Source: Madurella fahalii (lineage: Eukaryota > Ascomycota > Sordariomycetes > Sordariales). From it: DNA of 64,000 nt. Both the position numbers and the translations under genes were made by a program. Below the pieces are notes generated by a model. That model searched no databases. It worked only from the letters and a program-made list of their open reading frames with translations, and was not told the DNA's origin. The DNA is taken from NCBI GenBank assembly GCA_029876055.1, contig CM056877.1, positions 4,712,001 to 4,776,000 of the forward strand, given 5' to 3'. Shown piece by piece: positions 1 to 10,120 of this stretch (positions are counted from its first letter, which is position 1; every line of letters starts with the position of its first letter).

Positions 1-222
1 CAGCAGGGTAAGAGCCCAAAGTACCGGTTACATATGAATTACTGTCTCTCAGTCCCACAACTAACAACATCACAAAGATCAAAAAAGATATTCTCCAGGG
101 GGTGTGTTGACCATAGAGAGCAAAAAGCTTCTATCATACCAACGCGTTTCTGGGGGTGGTGGGGATATAACGGAAGTTCATGGTGACATGGCTGACGGTG
201 AGTGGAATGCCATCCACGCTTG

Positions 223-1052
223 ATGCAATGGTCTAATAGCAATAACGTGAAAGTATCCGGCGCTTCCGATGCGGCATTCTTTTACACCCGGGCAGAGATT
301 CAGGAGATGTCAGCGCCCTATCTGAAGCCTTACTTCGAAGATGGGAGGTCTGAAGCCCTGAGGTCGAGCGGCGCCATTTCCAAATCCTACTTGCCTTCCG
401 AGGTCGCCCACAAGATGACTAAATGGATGGGGGACTCCTCTTCCTCTTTGCTCTGGGTTGAGGGTCCGGCGGCGTTTTCCCCGGCAGAGCGCCAGCTCTC
501 GGCCGCTGCAGTGCTGCTCTGCGAAGTAGCACTGGAGGGCGAGAACCCCGTCCCATGCGTCTCGTTCACCCCAAAGAGAACCTACGCTGCAGAGGAGCCG
601 GGCGGCATGTCTCGACAGGAGAAGGTCTTGATTGCGATGCTCTACAGCCTCGCCGGACAGCTCATCCAGATACTCCCCGAGGAGCTCAACGCAGCAGCGC
701 AGATCTTCGAGACGCACGTCTTTGCGAGCCTAGATGGGTCTTTGCCAGCGCATCCGTTGCCTTGGATCTCATAGAGTCCCTGCTTGCCCACGGGCCGCCG
801 ATGCTCATGGTTGTTCTCAACCGGGTGCAGGTGGCCGAGTGCCATACTACAACACCGCACTTACAACGTTTCGTCCGGCTGCTAAAAGTGCATGGTTCTA
901 ATCGCATGATCAAGGCCTTGTTTATCACACAGGGCAGCTCCCGAGCCCTTTCCGCCACTCTAGATAGTTTGAAGGAGCGGGTGAGCGCGAGACGCATGGT
1001 GCAGGCTAAGCCAGGGCAGCCGCTCAGGGGATGGTCAAGCCTGGGGATCTAA
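223..1052 (+). pseudogene. Lineage-specific hypothetical protein, split by a 1-nt frameshift
   Basis: Two open frames read as one protein. The first runs from an ATG at 223 to a stop at 774. The second is open across the join and ends at 1052. The sense of the first frame breaks just after codon TTG at 742-744, where one missing G would lead directly into the downstream frame, which reads SASVALDLIESLL and then PMLMVVLNRVQVAE. The product would be about 275 residues, without signal peptide or membrane segment. I recognise it only as the type of orphan protein common in Chaetomiaceae genomes and know of no function. An exon upstream of 223 is possible (GT donor-like sequence at 198), but the phases did not fit. 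A sequencing error cannot be excluded. Confidence 0.45.
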
Positions 1053-2544
1053 GGAGACCTGAGGAGCAAGCACGGTAAACCGCAAATGGCGGACTTGCGT
1101 GGCATCTCCTTGATGGTGACTCCTTGGTGTATTAGGATACACGAAACAGCAGTTACGTTAACAACTTGTTACCTGTGGCGGTAATTTTATAGGGACAAGA
1201 AATTGGCGACGGAAGCTATTGGTTGTGTTCGCTCTGGGAAGAGAGCCGCTAATCATGTTTAAGATTGCTAGAACAACAATTGTAGGGAAAGAGATATATA
1301 TGAATAAATAAATAAAAGAGGGAAGGAAAGAAAGAAGGAAATTGGGGAGAAAAGGCACGAGGACATCGAGGTAACAATGGCAAATCACGCACAAGGGACA
1401 AACAGAGGTAGCGGTACCCACAAACAAGAAGCATACGGGTATTGGCCATGGCCGGCACGCAAATCATCATGGTTATCACCTGCCCGGCTCCAAGGCGGAG
1501 CATCCCCGTCTCCGGCAGAGTCCCCGGCCTTGAGCGACTCGTCCGAGTTGGCGATGACCATGTCCCTTAATTCCATCTAGAAGAAGCGCACGCCGTTGAT
1601 GGCCGGTTAGAAGAAGAAGAGTTTGAACAAGAGCCAGCTTGTTTTGATCGCTGTTTTCCGTGAATTTGATTACTAGTTGTCCTGAATTTTCGGGTGGTAT
1701 TAGCCGTGGAATTCTGATATGAATGTACTAAGATCGATAATCACGCCCAGTAGTTTAGTGTAGCAGGGAAGAGCCTAAGCCGTTTTATACTAGTAAAGGA
1801 GAAAGGATTCCAAAAACTTTAGATATCAATAAAATAAAAGAGGAAACTTAGTATCTCGTTACCTTTGTATCGTTAGGGCGTTTTGCTATGGTACAGTCGT
1901 ATTAGCTAGGTCCTAAATATAATTCTTAGTCCTCATCCAGTCTGTACAGTACGGTCTGCCTATGTAATTGGCGTTAGAGGGCCCGGCACAATAGAGCGGT
2001 GTAGGAATAATAATAATGATAACGTTAATAATAATAATTTTTTCCTGAGAGGAATGAAGATAATATCCAAGATATGGAGTACTATCGTCTCATCGCTACG
2101 CGAGCATCTTGGCGATGCTGTCGTATCCGTGTTGTGCCTTGCAACATTGACCACCGCGTCAACATTTTCTTAAACGATGTCTGGATTTGCATCAGCTAGC
2201 TGAATAGAGACCCCGTGATCATTGTTATTCATAGACGAATATCATCTTCGGGGACTCTGATGAATCTGGATCTAGTAGGTTGGATTGTCTACATCAGGAT
2301 ATAAATTGGGTTACGGAAACTTCCTCTTGCAAGAAGAGGAAGAGAGCATAATGGCACATAGAGGAACAGGTCAAGGCATCGGGAATGAAACGCTCAATTG
2401 CCAGGTATTCCTATAGAAGCCTGGGGGGCGACGACTCTTGTCGCTCCCAAATCAACGCCAATAGCCATCCAAACCACCGCCGGTATATGTACTGTATTCC
2501 TTTTTCGCCATTACATGCCAGTCCAGTTGTTCATACAGATCGTT
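1053..2544. other. Intergenic, partly AT-rich
   Basis: No supported gene. The stretch 1600-2350 is clearly AT-rich with runs such as ataataataat near 2010-2040, unlike the GC-rich coding DNA. It may be old mutated repeat DNA, but no transposon domain could be read in any frame. Short frames here have no ATG or no protein-like composition. Confidence 0.5.
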
Positions 2545-2890
2545 TCATTGGACGCGCCGCTTCCTCGGGCTAGAGCAGCCCAAAGAGACGGAACTCTCCA
2601 CTTCCAAACTTCGCTTGGGTAATACTTTCAAGACATAGGTTGCCTTGTTCATGGTTGGTGTCGTTGTCTGTGGGATACTTGTCGTTCCGAGTTTCGACGA
2701 AGTCTTGACTTGGTTGCGGATCTGCAACCTCCGCTCTTCGACTTTGAGGGCCCACAATAGGGTTAGTAGGACCTCCTTCGACGGGAGGGCGGCGGTCGGC
2801 CCGCGACGGTGCTGCTGCTGCTGCGACTCTCCGCCAGCCGCCGCCGCCGCCGACGCGTCGTCTCCAGAAACCCGGTCGACCGTGCATCCC

Positions 2891-4327
2891 TCAGAGGACA
2901 CGAACCGCAAGGCCTCCATCGTCGCATCCATCAAGGGACGCGCCAGAGTGGGGCTGCAGGTAAGGATCTTCCGAAGAAAACGGAGTCTCAGGGTTGAGGA
3001 GGGACGAGTCTGCGACGGGGAGGCTGTGGAGGTGCTGCGGCTGCGGCTCGTTGCCCGGCGCGACGTTGAGCTCGCCGTCGGTGATGAACTCGTTGAAGTC
3101 GAATTCGTAGCTGTTCGTCGTGAACTGGAACGCTGTGGTGTCGTCACCATCCAAATGATCGTATTCAAAATCGGACGAGTTGGGTGTAGCGACAAGCCCG
3201 CTTTCAAGGACATAGCGATCTGTGTCATTGGCCTCTGGCATGCAGAAAGAATCGCCGAGGTGGAGGCCAGCAGGAACTGGAGGTGGAGGAGCAGAGCCGC
3301 CGCTGGGGGCAGCTGTTGCTGCGACGCTGTTAGCCACGCCGAAGGTGGTGCTTCCGCCGACCGACACTGCAGGTCTTGGCACAACATCGCTGCAGGATGT
3401 TGTGTCGCATCGGGGGAGGCATTCACCATCGGGGTGGTGGCGTCCGCAGGCGGTGCTGCGACCGCGACCGGCTGGGTCTGCTCCTCCTCGGTCTCGGGAA
3501 TGGGACTGAGGGCGGGGGAGAGAGATGCCGGGTTGACTGTGGTAGTGGTGGGAGATGGGATAGACTTCAGGAGCTGTTCCAGCGAGTTGGCGTCGCCAAT
3601 AGCTGGGGTATGGGCGTCCTGGGAGCCGAAGAGTGTTTGCGAGAAGGTGACCGGGGATTGGCGGAGGCCTTCAAACGCCGACGACGTCCGGGACACTACG
3701 CCAGAGCTGCGCTGGAATTTACGGATCTCCTCGAGCAGCGCCAGGTTGGTTTGGTGCGCGTCGTGGAGGGCACGCTCGAGCTCCTTGTTCCTCCGCTCCA
3801 GGCCCTCGACCTCCAACCGCTTCCGCTCGCGCGACGACTGGGCGGCACGGCGGTTGCGGAGAACACGCTCGACGCGACGTTGTTCCTTTTCGTCCTCGGT
3901 CTTGGCACGTTTCCTAACCAATTGGTTAGCAAAGCGATTGTCGGGGGTTTCACGGGACCGGCACGTCATACCTAGGAGGGAGGTTTGTCTTTGGCTCCGG
4001 AAGCACCTGGCCCCACGATTTCCTCTTCTTCACCGGCTTCTTCTCGGGCTCGGGGGTGGTCGAGGCCGGGGTGGTCGAGGCCGGGGTGGCCGGCGGCTGG
4101 GTGAGGGCCGTCAGGCTCGAGAGCATGGCGACGTCGGGCTGCTTCTCCTCCGTGAACGACTTGGGCGTCAACATCTCGAGAGGGTTGACGGTGGCTGCGG
4201 GAGCGGGCGACGAGTCGGTGCCAAACAGCGACGGATACATCTCGCCTGGCGTCGAGAGCAGCGACTCGGCGGGCGAGTCTTCGAACTTTACGCTCGACGG
4301 CGATGTGTGGGTAGACCAGGAATCCAT
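2891..4327 (-). CDS. hac1: HAC1/HacA-type bZIP transcription factor of the unfolded protein response
   Basis: Activates ER chaperone and secretory genes when Ire1 splices its mRNA. The ATG is at 4327 (MDSWSTHTSP). Exon 1 is 4327-3972, followed by a normal 58-nt intron at 3914-3971 (gtatga...ttag). The join rebuilds the family hallmark: KKRKSWGQ, then NLPPRKRAKTEDEKEQRR, then the basic region RVLRNRRAAQSSRERKR and a leucine zipper, at about residues 90-165. Downstream are two overlapping open frames. The bZIP frame continues to a stop at 2545 (574 aa). A second frame, rich in acidic and aromatic residues (FDFNEFITDGE), ends at 2891. Moving to it needs loss of 3n+2 bases; a 20-nt removal near 3350-3369 gives a 452-aa protein. 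I take that as the active form because known filamentous-fungal hac1 mRNAs lose a 20-nt unconventional intron. Family identification is firm; the exact Ire1 sites are inferred. Confidence 0.9.
3350..3369 (-). other. Candidate Ire1 unconventional intron of hac1 (20 nt)
   Basis: On the minus strand the sequence MLCQDLQC is encoded just before this point. CTGCAGT at 3372-3366 fits the Ire1 loop consensus CNG/NNGN, with cleavage after CTG. CGGAAGC at 3356-3350 is a second match at the 3' end. Removing 3369-3350 leaves exon lengths of 900 nt plus 459 nt in frame and switches translation to the frame ending at 2891. Cleaving the second motif at its own consensus point would remove 16 nt and lead quickly to a stop, so the 3' site is the uncertain part. 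What is firm is that a 3n+2 deletion around here is needed to use the second frame. Confidence 0.5.
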
Positions 4328-4473
4328 TTCGGTCGTCGAAAAGGTGGCCACCAGGAGGACTTGGATCTGCGAATTGATTGGGTGGGTGTGTCTGTGGTGG
4401 GAAGAGTGTGCAGACTGTATATCGAGGCGCCGTCCCAGTTCCTCAATACAAATATCGTCAGGGAAGTGAAAGC

Positions 4474-4495
4474 CTAAGGGTCACGCATAGCGCAT
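4474..4495 (-). promoter_or_regulatory. Two overlapping minimal upstream ORFs ahead of hac1
   Basis: Reading toward the hac1 start, ATG at 4495 opens a four-residue frame (MRYA, stop at 4481) and ATG at 4488 opens another (MRDP, stop at 4474). They lie about 150 nt before the hac1 ATG. If they fall inside the transcript they would lower hac1 translation. In Trichoderma and Aspergillus the hac1/hacA leader carries an upstream ORF that is lost when the leader is shortened under ER stress. The transcription start here is unknown. Confidence 0.35.
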
Positions 4496-5192
4496 GACGA
4501 GCCCATCAGTGAGTCATGGACCCCGTCAGCCCTGCCGTGGCTCGAATCGTTCCTCTGGTTAGGTTGGGGGAGGGGGAAAAGGACAGGCTGTCTTCTTCGG
4601 ACAGTTTTGGCTTGGGGATGACAGAAAGCGGCTGCCAGACGATGGGCGACCAGGCTGCTTTATCTTCTGGCCACGTCTCCAGAAGGGGGTGTGTGGCCTG
4701 AGGCAGCACCGTCTCAGCACACCAGGACCCACAAAGCCAGGAGGGCGGCTGAAGGCGTTTTGATTGGTAGGGTGCGTGGCTGCAACATCCGAAGACCCAA
4801 AGAAGGTAAGCCCCACAGTTCGGACGGCCAGCCCCTGCGCTAGGCACGGGAATTTCGGGCGACAAGGTCAATGAATTCACGCCATGAATGCAAGGAGGCG
4901 GAGGCGGTACGGATACGGCGGAGCTGCAAGCGAAACACAGCATACGCCGCCCCTCCGTCCAGTCCAGCACAGTAGTTCCATACCCAGCTCTCCAGCTGCC
5001 GGGCGCAATGCTGCTCAACTCAAGCGTTTCCTGCCAGCGTCCATTTGGAAGCCTGGCGATGGCGTGATGGCTTACGCGCTCTGTTCCTTTACCACAAAGT
5101 TGACTGGCTCCCGCCCCTCCGTTCTGGCCCCTTTTACTTGACGGTGCTGACCATGCCTTCTTTTGTCCTTCCAGTCAATAACTCGGGTCAGC

Positions 5193-5238
5193 CCTCCACC
5201 CACCTCCACCCTCCACCCTCCACCCTCCACCCTCCACC
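5193..5238. repeat. Tandem heptamer (CCTCCAC)n
   Basis: About six consecutive copies of CCTCCAC, the first slightly irregular. Low-complexity minisatellite in non-coding DNA. Confidence 0.85.
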
Positions 5239-5401
5239 GTGATTACCAGTTTGCGCTCTAAACTTAGCATTGCACTCCACAACCCCCCCCGAAACTAACT
5301 TCCCCCGATGGCTCTGGCTGCGCTGCGAAGCCCACTCGGGTTGGTGAAGCACTGGTGGCACTATGCCGAGACATGTGCATTCCCGTCGCAATAATTGGCT
5401 T

Positions 5402-5444
5402 CCATTGCATTTCATTCCATTCATTCCATTCCATTCCCGTTCAT
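5402..5444. repeat. Degenerate (CATTC)n repeat
   Basis: Repeated cattc/cattt units with period near 5, including two perfect cattccattc stretches. Simple repeat in non-coding DNA. Confidence 0.75.
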
Positions 5445-7414
5445 TCCCCTTTTTGGATTGCCACTCATTACGCCTCCTGGGAACCATATGAAGAATATCG
5501 GCGGCATGCAATCAATCAGTATGTGACCCTCGGGGTTTGATCGAGCAGCGCGGCAAGAATTATGCCAGCGACCAGCCTCCGTCTTGGGGCAAAACCGCAA
5601 TATAAAGCGGAAGGCCGTGGAACACTGGGCGAAACCTGGGGTCGGCGCAATCAGGCTGAATGTCCGCGACCCAAAGCCCGCACACAGAGAAGCCGGCCCT
5701 CTGCGGAGGATGCTCCCGAAGCGTTGCCAACCCAGAGCCGGCAGACCTGTCTACCGGGTGGTGGAGTTCTAGAAACTGCGAACTAGATGAAACCCCATCC
5801 ATCTGCAATTCGGCACTGCTGCGGCCCGTTCATACCGCGAATTCTGGGGGCGGGAACGCATCCCGAATCCCGTGTAGAGTACGACTTTCAATCCGGCACG
5901 TTTCTTGGACTTGATGATACTGTTCTTGATTGTTCTTGCCGGACCATACCTGACATCCCTGACATGTTGGTTTGCTGGCTGCACTGTGGTAAGCACAGGC
6001 TGACAGTCCAACAGAACTGGTCAGAATCCTGCGCCGACCTAGCCGGGCCCTTACGTCAGCCCTTGCGAACTCTCTTTTCAAAACGGCGTTTGGACCAGCA
6101 ATGAGCAATGGGGGCCAACAACGTGCAGTGAGGTTTCGACAGGAATGCTGTTGCCCATCTTTGTGCAAGCCTCTTCTCGCTCCAGAGAGGCACGGGAGGG
6201 TAGGCAACGTCCAGAGGTTAGGTTGTGAACGATGAACGATCGGCGGCTGGTCCGAAACCCCATTTCCATTCCGGGTGGTTGAGCCCAGAGAGCACGTGCA
6301 TTTGTGGTTCCCGTTCTAATTTCCACTGAACCACAACCATTTGGTTTTTTTTTTTTTTTTCTTCACCTTCTTCTCCCTCGCGTGAAAATAGGTTTTTGGC
6401 AACGGCTGCATCGTCCCCGCCGTACCTCGCTATTGACTATAAACTGTCTTTGCAGGACGGAAACTGACGACACGAGCTCTGGGCGGTATCTGACGCATAC
6501 ACACTACCAAATCGATGGCCCCAGCGCTATTGCAGAGTGGGGTTTCTCTGCTCCAGGCTTTCTCGGGCAGCTCAAGCGAGCCGCCGGCCACTTCATCCGT
6601 CGGCCTCCCCACAACGCCGCCTGTGAGTGCGTTGCATCAGATCGTCTGCGTCCGTGGCCGTTTTCTCCGATCTGGCAGTCACCCTTCTCCACACCCCGAG
6701 CCAATCCCTCCCCGTGGCCCGCTGCTCCATTCATCCATCCCGTGGCCGTGTGGAGTCTGATCTGTCTGGAACCTGGGGAAAAGGTTGGTGGAGGAATGGA
6801 GCCCCAAAGTGACAGGAGCCACATGGCAGCTGTCTTTGACACTCGGAAGCTCCCGTCCTTTTGCCGTTTCCAGGTCTTGTGGGTTTGCCAGAAGTCTGGG
6901 CTAGTGTCAAGCGGCACGGAATCCATGTTGTGGAGGATTTGCTTTACAATTCCGGGGCCGATCAGACATCGGGATCCGCCCGACATTGCCTGCCGTCTGA
7001 CGCCGCTTCGGCCGCTCTGCCCGAGATATATTACACTGCATCATGCCGTGCCATTCCCCGACTGGACGCTCCGGACCCCGTCTTCTTCCTATACAATATC
7101 AACCACGATAATGGGTCTGGTGTCAGTCGATAACGGCGAGGCATCAGCCCATATCGAAAGCCAAAAAAGAAAATTTAGAACAGGACAATACAAAGATACT
7201 TTCTCTAGTCCGATGCCATCCGTCTATCACACCACCTCGCCCTTGGCCTTTCCGCCTTTTTGTTTCTTTCTTTCTCTTTTTTTTTTCTTTTTTTTTTTTT
7301 TTTTTGACCCGTTCCCAACGCCGCCGACACCGAACATGCTGACCGCTCAAACGCCAACCATTGTCGAGATGGCGCTTTCAGGTTTTGTGGTTTGAGTTTT
7401 CTTTCGATCCGCTC

Positions 7415-8050
7415 TCAGAAAACCGGGTCCCATCCGGTTCCCCATTGATGGGGGCCCTTGATGAGGCCCTCAATATCGCTGGTGACCCAGCCGCCGTAGA
7501 AGTCTGACGGCGGCGGGTGGGCCCTCTCGTTGTCGACATAACACTCCCAGGGTCCGACGAAAAATGCCAGGTAGCCCTTGATCGCTTCGTACTCCTTTGG
7601 CGGCTCGTTATACGACCAGATTCTGTTAGAGACGGTGTCGGCCGCGGATATGGGGCTCATGATGGCATAGTACGTCGCGGCACCGTGGAACTCGGAAAAG
7701 GTCGACCGAGGCGTGGTTGAGAGGGGCAGCCGGACTCTGCTGGGCGGGATGTAGTAGACTGGAAACGGGAAGAGACGGGTCAGCAATCGGCCGTGCATTG
7801 CAAAAGCGAGGATCCACGGCCCAATCCACGGCCCAAAAGGGGGGACCGGAACCGCGGCTGCAAAACCGGAAGCGGGTAGAGGGGGGAACGGACCAGGAGC
7901 GTGATGGGTTTCCAGCACCCAGTAGGCCTCGCCGGGCGGACAGTCGGCTAGCAGCTGGCCGTGCCACTTGATCTGGATGTGCCGGGACGTTCTCTCCACA
8001 ACCGGCGGACGCGGGAAGGTTGTGACATTGTGCTTCCGCATCGCAGACAT
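7415..8050 (-). CDS. DUF427 domain protein
   Basis: A 166-residue protein in two exons: 8050-7894 and 7758-7415. The 135-nt intron (7759-7893, gtccgt...ccag) is itself open in frame, but removing it joins ETHHAP to VYYIPP, which restores a conserved DUF427 motif. The second half carries the other family signatures: YNEPPKEYEAIKGYLAFF, then a Cys-Tyr-Val-Asp strand, then FYGGWVTSDIEG and a final Gly-Thr-Gly-Trp. DUF427 proteins are small beta-rich proteins of unknown biochemical role found in bacteria and fungi. No signal peptide or membrane segment is seen, so it is probably soluble. ATG at 8050 is the first in frame. Confidence 0.85.
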   Translation of the reverse strand: MSAMRKHNVTTFPRPPVVERTSRHIQIKWHGQLLADCPPGEAYWVLETHHAPGPFPPLPASGFAAAVPVPPFGPWIGPWILAFAMHGRLLTRLFPFPVYYIPPSRVRLPLSTTPRSTFSEFHGAATYYAIMSPISAADTVSNRIWSYNEPPKEYEAIKGYLAFFVGPWECYVDNERAHPPPSDFYGGWVTSDIEGLIKGPHQWGTGWDPVF

Positions 8051-8616
8051 GTTGGGGCCGCTGGCTTGGAGGCGGTATGCGGAAGGGTCTTTCGTAGTCG
8101 ATGCAAAGGAACAATGAACAGCTAAAGACCAAACCTAGAGCTGAGGCTGGGGAGGTGAAGGGAAAAAAAAAAAAAAAAGCTCTTCGATTCTCGAAAAGTA
8201 AACTGGGACCATCCATGTGCTTGAACAGCGGGACCGGCGCTGTGGCTGAACCTAGGTCCACTGATGCTACCTTGCCATGTGCGGCACCCTTTTTGCGGGA
8301 GAGGGCAGTTGCCCCCTTGCTCGCACCAGCCACAGCCTGCGTCATGAGGCCACTGGCGCCCCACCATTTCTTCGGGCTTTCCGCGCCCCGCTACCGACTG
8401 ACCAACGGGACTTCGCGCCTACGGGCGCCCGGGTTCATGGACCTTGTTCTCGAAGCCGCAGCAGCCTGTCGCCTCGTTCCATTCTCAGCCATTCAACCAC
8501 ACCACTCCCCTTTTGCCTCCGACATCTCAGACCGCTCGTAGCGAATTCTCTGTCCTCCCGGTCTCGTTCTTTCTTCTTTTTCAGCGGCCCTCTCGACAGC
8601 GGAAACGACGGGCACC

Positions 8617-9459
8617 ATGGCGAATCGGCAGCTCGCACGGGACATGCAAACCGAGTTTCAGGCGCGGGTAGGCAGTGCCCCTCACTCCCCTCAACTCCTG
8701 TGTCCCACAACGAACCATCTTGACGAAGGGGGGAGAAAGAGAGAGAGAGGGAGAATAGCGAGTCTGACGGAGCGAGTAGTTCAACGCCAAGCAAGCCCGA
8801 CGCGAGGCCCAAAAGGCCGCGAAGCAAGACAATGAGCTGAAGAAGCAGATTCAGAATGTTCGTGGGACACCGACCCCTCTTCCCATCTACCGCCCTCCTA
8901 TCCTCCCTGCCTCCCTCCACGTAGCAAGACGGGGTTTCTAAAACAGTAAAAAACCTTTTTCCAGCTCCTCAAGAAGGGCGAGACGGCACAGGCCGCGCAA
9001 AAGGCACGGATGCTGCTGGCCAAGCAGGCGATCGCGGCGCAGATGGACCAGGCGGCGGACATGGCGGAGCTGTCGCTGGCGCAGATCCAGGCCAACAACG
9101 CCATGAACCGCATGACGCACATGATGGCGCAGTCGTCGCGCACCATGCAGCGGGCCCAGCGCAGCGCCAACCCGGAGCGCACGCTGCTCACGCTCGAGCA
9201 GTTCCGCGCCCAGAACGAGGAGTACGCCGTCTCCAACGGCATCTACCAGGACGCCATGACGCAGAACACGAGCGTCCAGGTCAGCGACGACGCCGTCCAC
9301 GAGCTCCTCGGCAAGCTCGCCGACGACGCCGGCCTCGAGCTCGGCCAGGAGCTCAACCAGGCCACCACCAGCAAGGAGGACCCCGTCAAGGAACCCTCCG
9401 AACCCACCGCCGAGGCCGAGGACGCACTGCAGCAGCGCCTGAGGGCGTTGAGGGCTTGA
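8617..9459 (+). CDS. did2: ESCRT-III accessory protein Did2/Vps46 (CHMP1)
   Basis: A 207-residue protein in three exons: 8617-8667, 8780-8857 and 8965-9459, all phase 0. Exon 2 supplies the FNAKQARREAQK helix that matches the FTAKQL region of CHMP1. Exon 3 gives long amphipathic helices (AQKARMLLAKQA, MAELSLAQIQ, NRMTHMMAQSSR) and the C-terminal LLGKLADDAGLEL block, which fits CHMP1 rather than other Snf7 paralogues. The family acts late on endosomes: it recruits the Vps4 ATPase to the ESCRT-III polymer during multivesicular body formation. The last residues (QQRLRALRA) look like the MIT-interacting helix. Introns are 112 and 107 nt. It is convergent with ski2. Confidence 0.88.
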
Positions 9460-10120
9460 TATATGCATTGGTTAGGAGAAGAAAGGGGGGTCAAGCATCA
9501 ATGGTAAAGGTAAACAGGGACGACCGAACTCCTGGACAAACTGGCGGGGAGGGCGGGGGGACGCAACGAACTACGAGTCGCGATGACGAGACGGATTACG
9601 AAGGCTGGATGAGATTCTCTCTCTCTCTCTCTCCCTCCCATGCCACTCCAGGATGGATATTTCTTTACGGCGTTCAGGGCAAAGTGCTTTGCTTGGGTTT
9701 CATAATGGTCTACTGCGGGGTGGTCATTCAAATCATTTAGGATTTGTCCTTTTTTTGCTGCGGCACTTTCCTATCGATTAGCGGGCAATTGGCATAGAGA
9801 TGCTCTCGAATTACAATCCCCATGTTTCCGTTCAGGCTATCATTGACTAGGGTAGTTATTGTAGGAGAGAACCTCTGCGTCTATCACTATCAGCTCGGCT
9901 CGGGTAGCGGGCGGGGTTCTAATCATAGCCTTTCCCATCATGTTATATGCTCGGTGCATTTTTGTCCCTTTTTTTCTTCCCCTCGATAGTCCCTATCCTC
10001 GGTATAGTTTCCTCATGCATCAATTCATAACCCGGACCCGAAAGATCAGACCATCTCCACCTGGACAAAGTAACGTCTCAAATAAAATAAAAATAAAATA
10101 AAATAAAATAATGCCCATCT
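9460..10120. other. Convergent 3' intergenic region with CT and AAAAT tracts
   Basis: Holds the 3' ends of did2 (plus) and ski2 (minus). A CT microsatellite lies at about 9615-9634 and an (AAAAT)n-like tract at 10081-10112. No gene seen. Confidence 0.6.

Larger units (their letters stand above)
4496..7414. other. Intergenic region with simple repeats
   Basis: About 2.9 kb between hac1 and the DUF427 gene without a supported gene. Both flanking genes are on the minus strand, so this holds the hac1 promoter and the DUF427 3' region. It contains simple repeats at 5193-5238 and 5402-5444 and long T runs near 6344-6360 and 7285-7306. A long plus-strand frame (6304-7395) is pyrimidine-rich, low in complexity and lacks any domain-like pattern, so I do not call it. 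Confidence 0.5.

Noticed and set aside
2645..4477. 610-codon plus-strand open frame
   Set aside because: It is antisense to hac1, has Arg/Gly/Ser-biased composition from the mirrored codons, and shows no motif; the bZIP on the other strand explains the region.
6304..7395. 363-codon plus-strand open frame
   Set aside because: Spans poly-T tracts (runs of Phe) and pyrimidine-rich promoter-like DNA; no domain, and the start is not an ATG.
9617..10112. CRISPR-like or structured repeats between did2 and ski2
   Set aside because: Only a CT microsatellite and an A-rich pentamer tract; no spacer-repeat structure, and CRISPR is not expected in a fungal nuclear genome.
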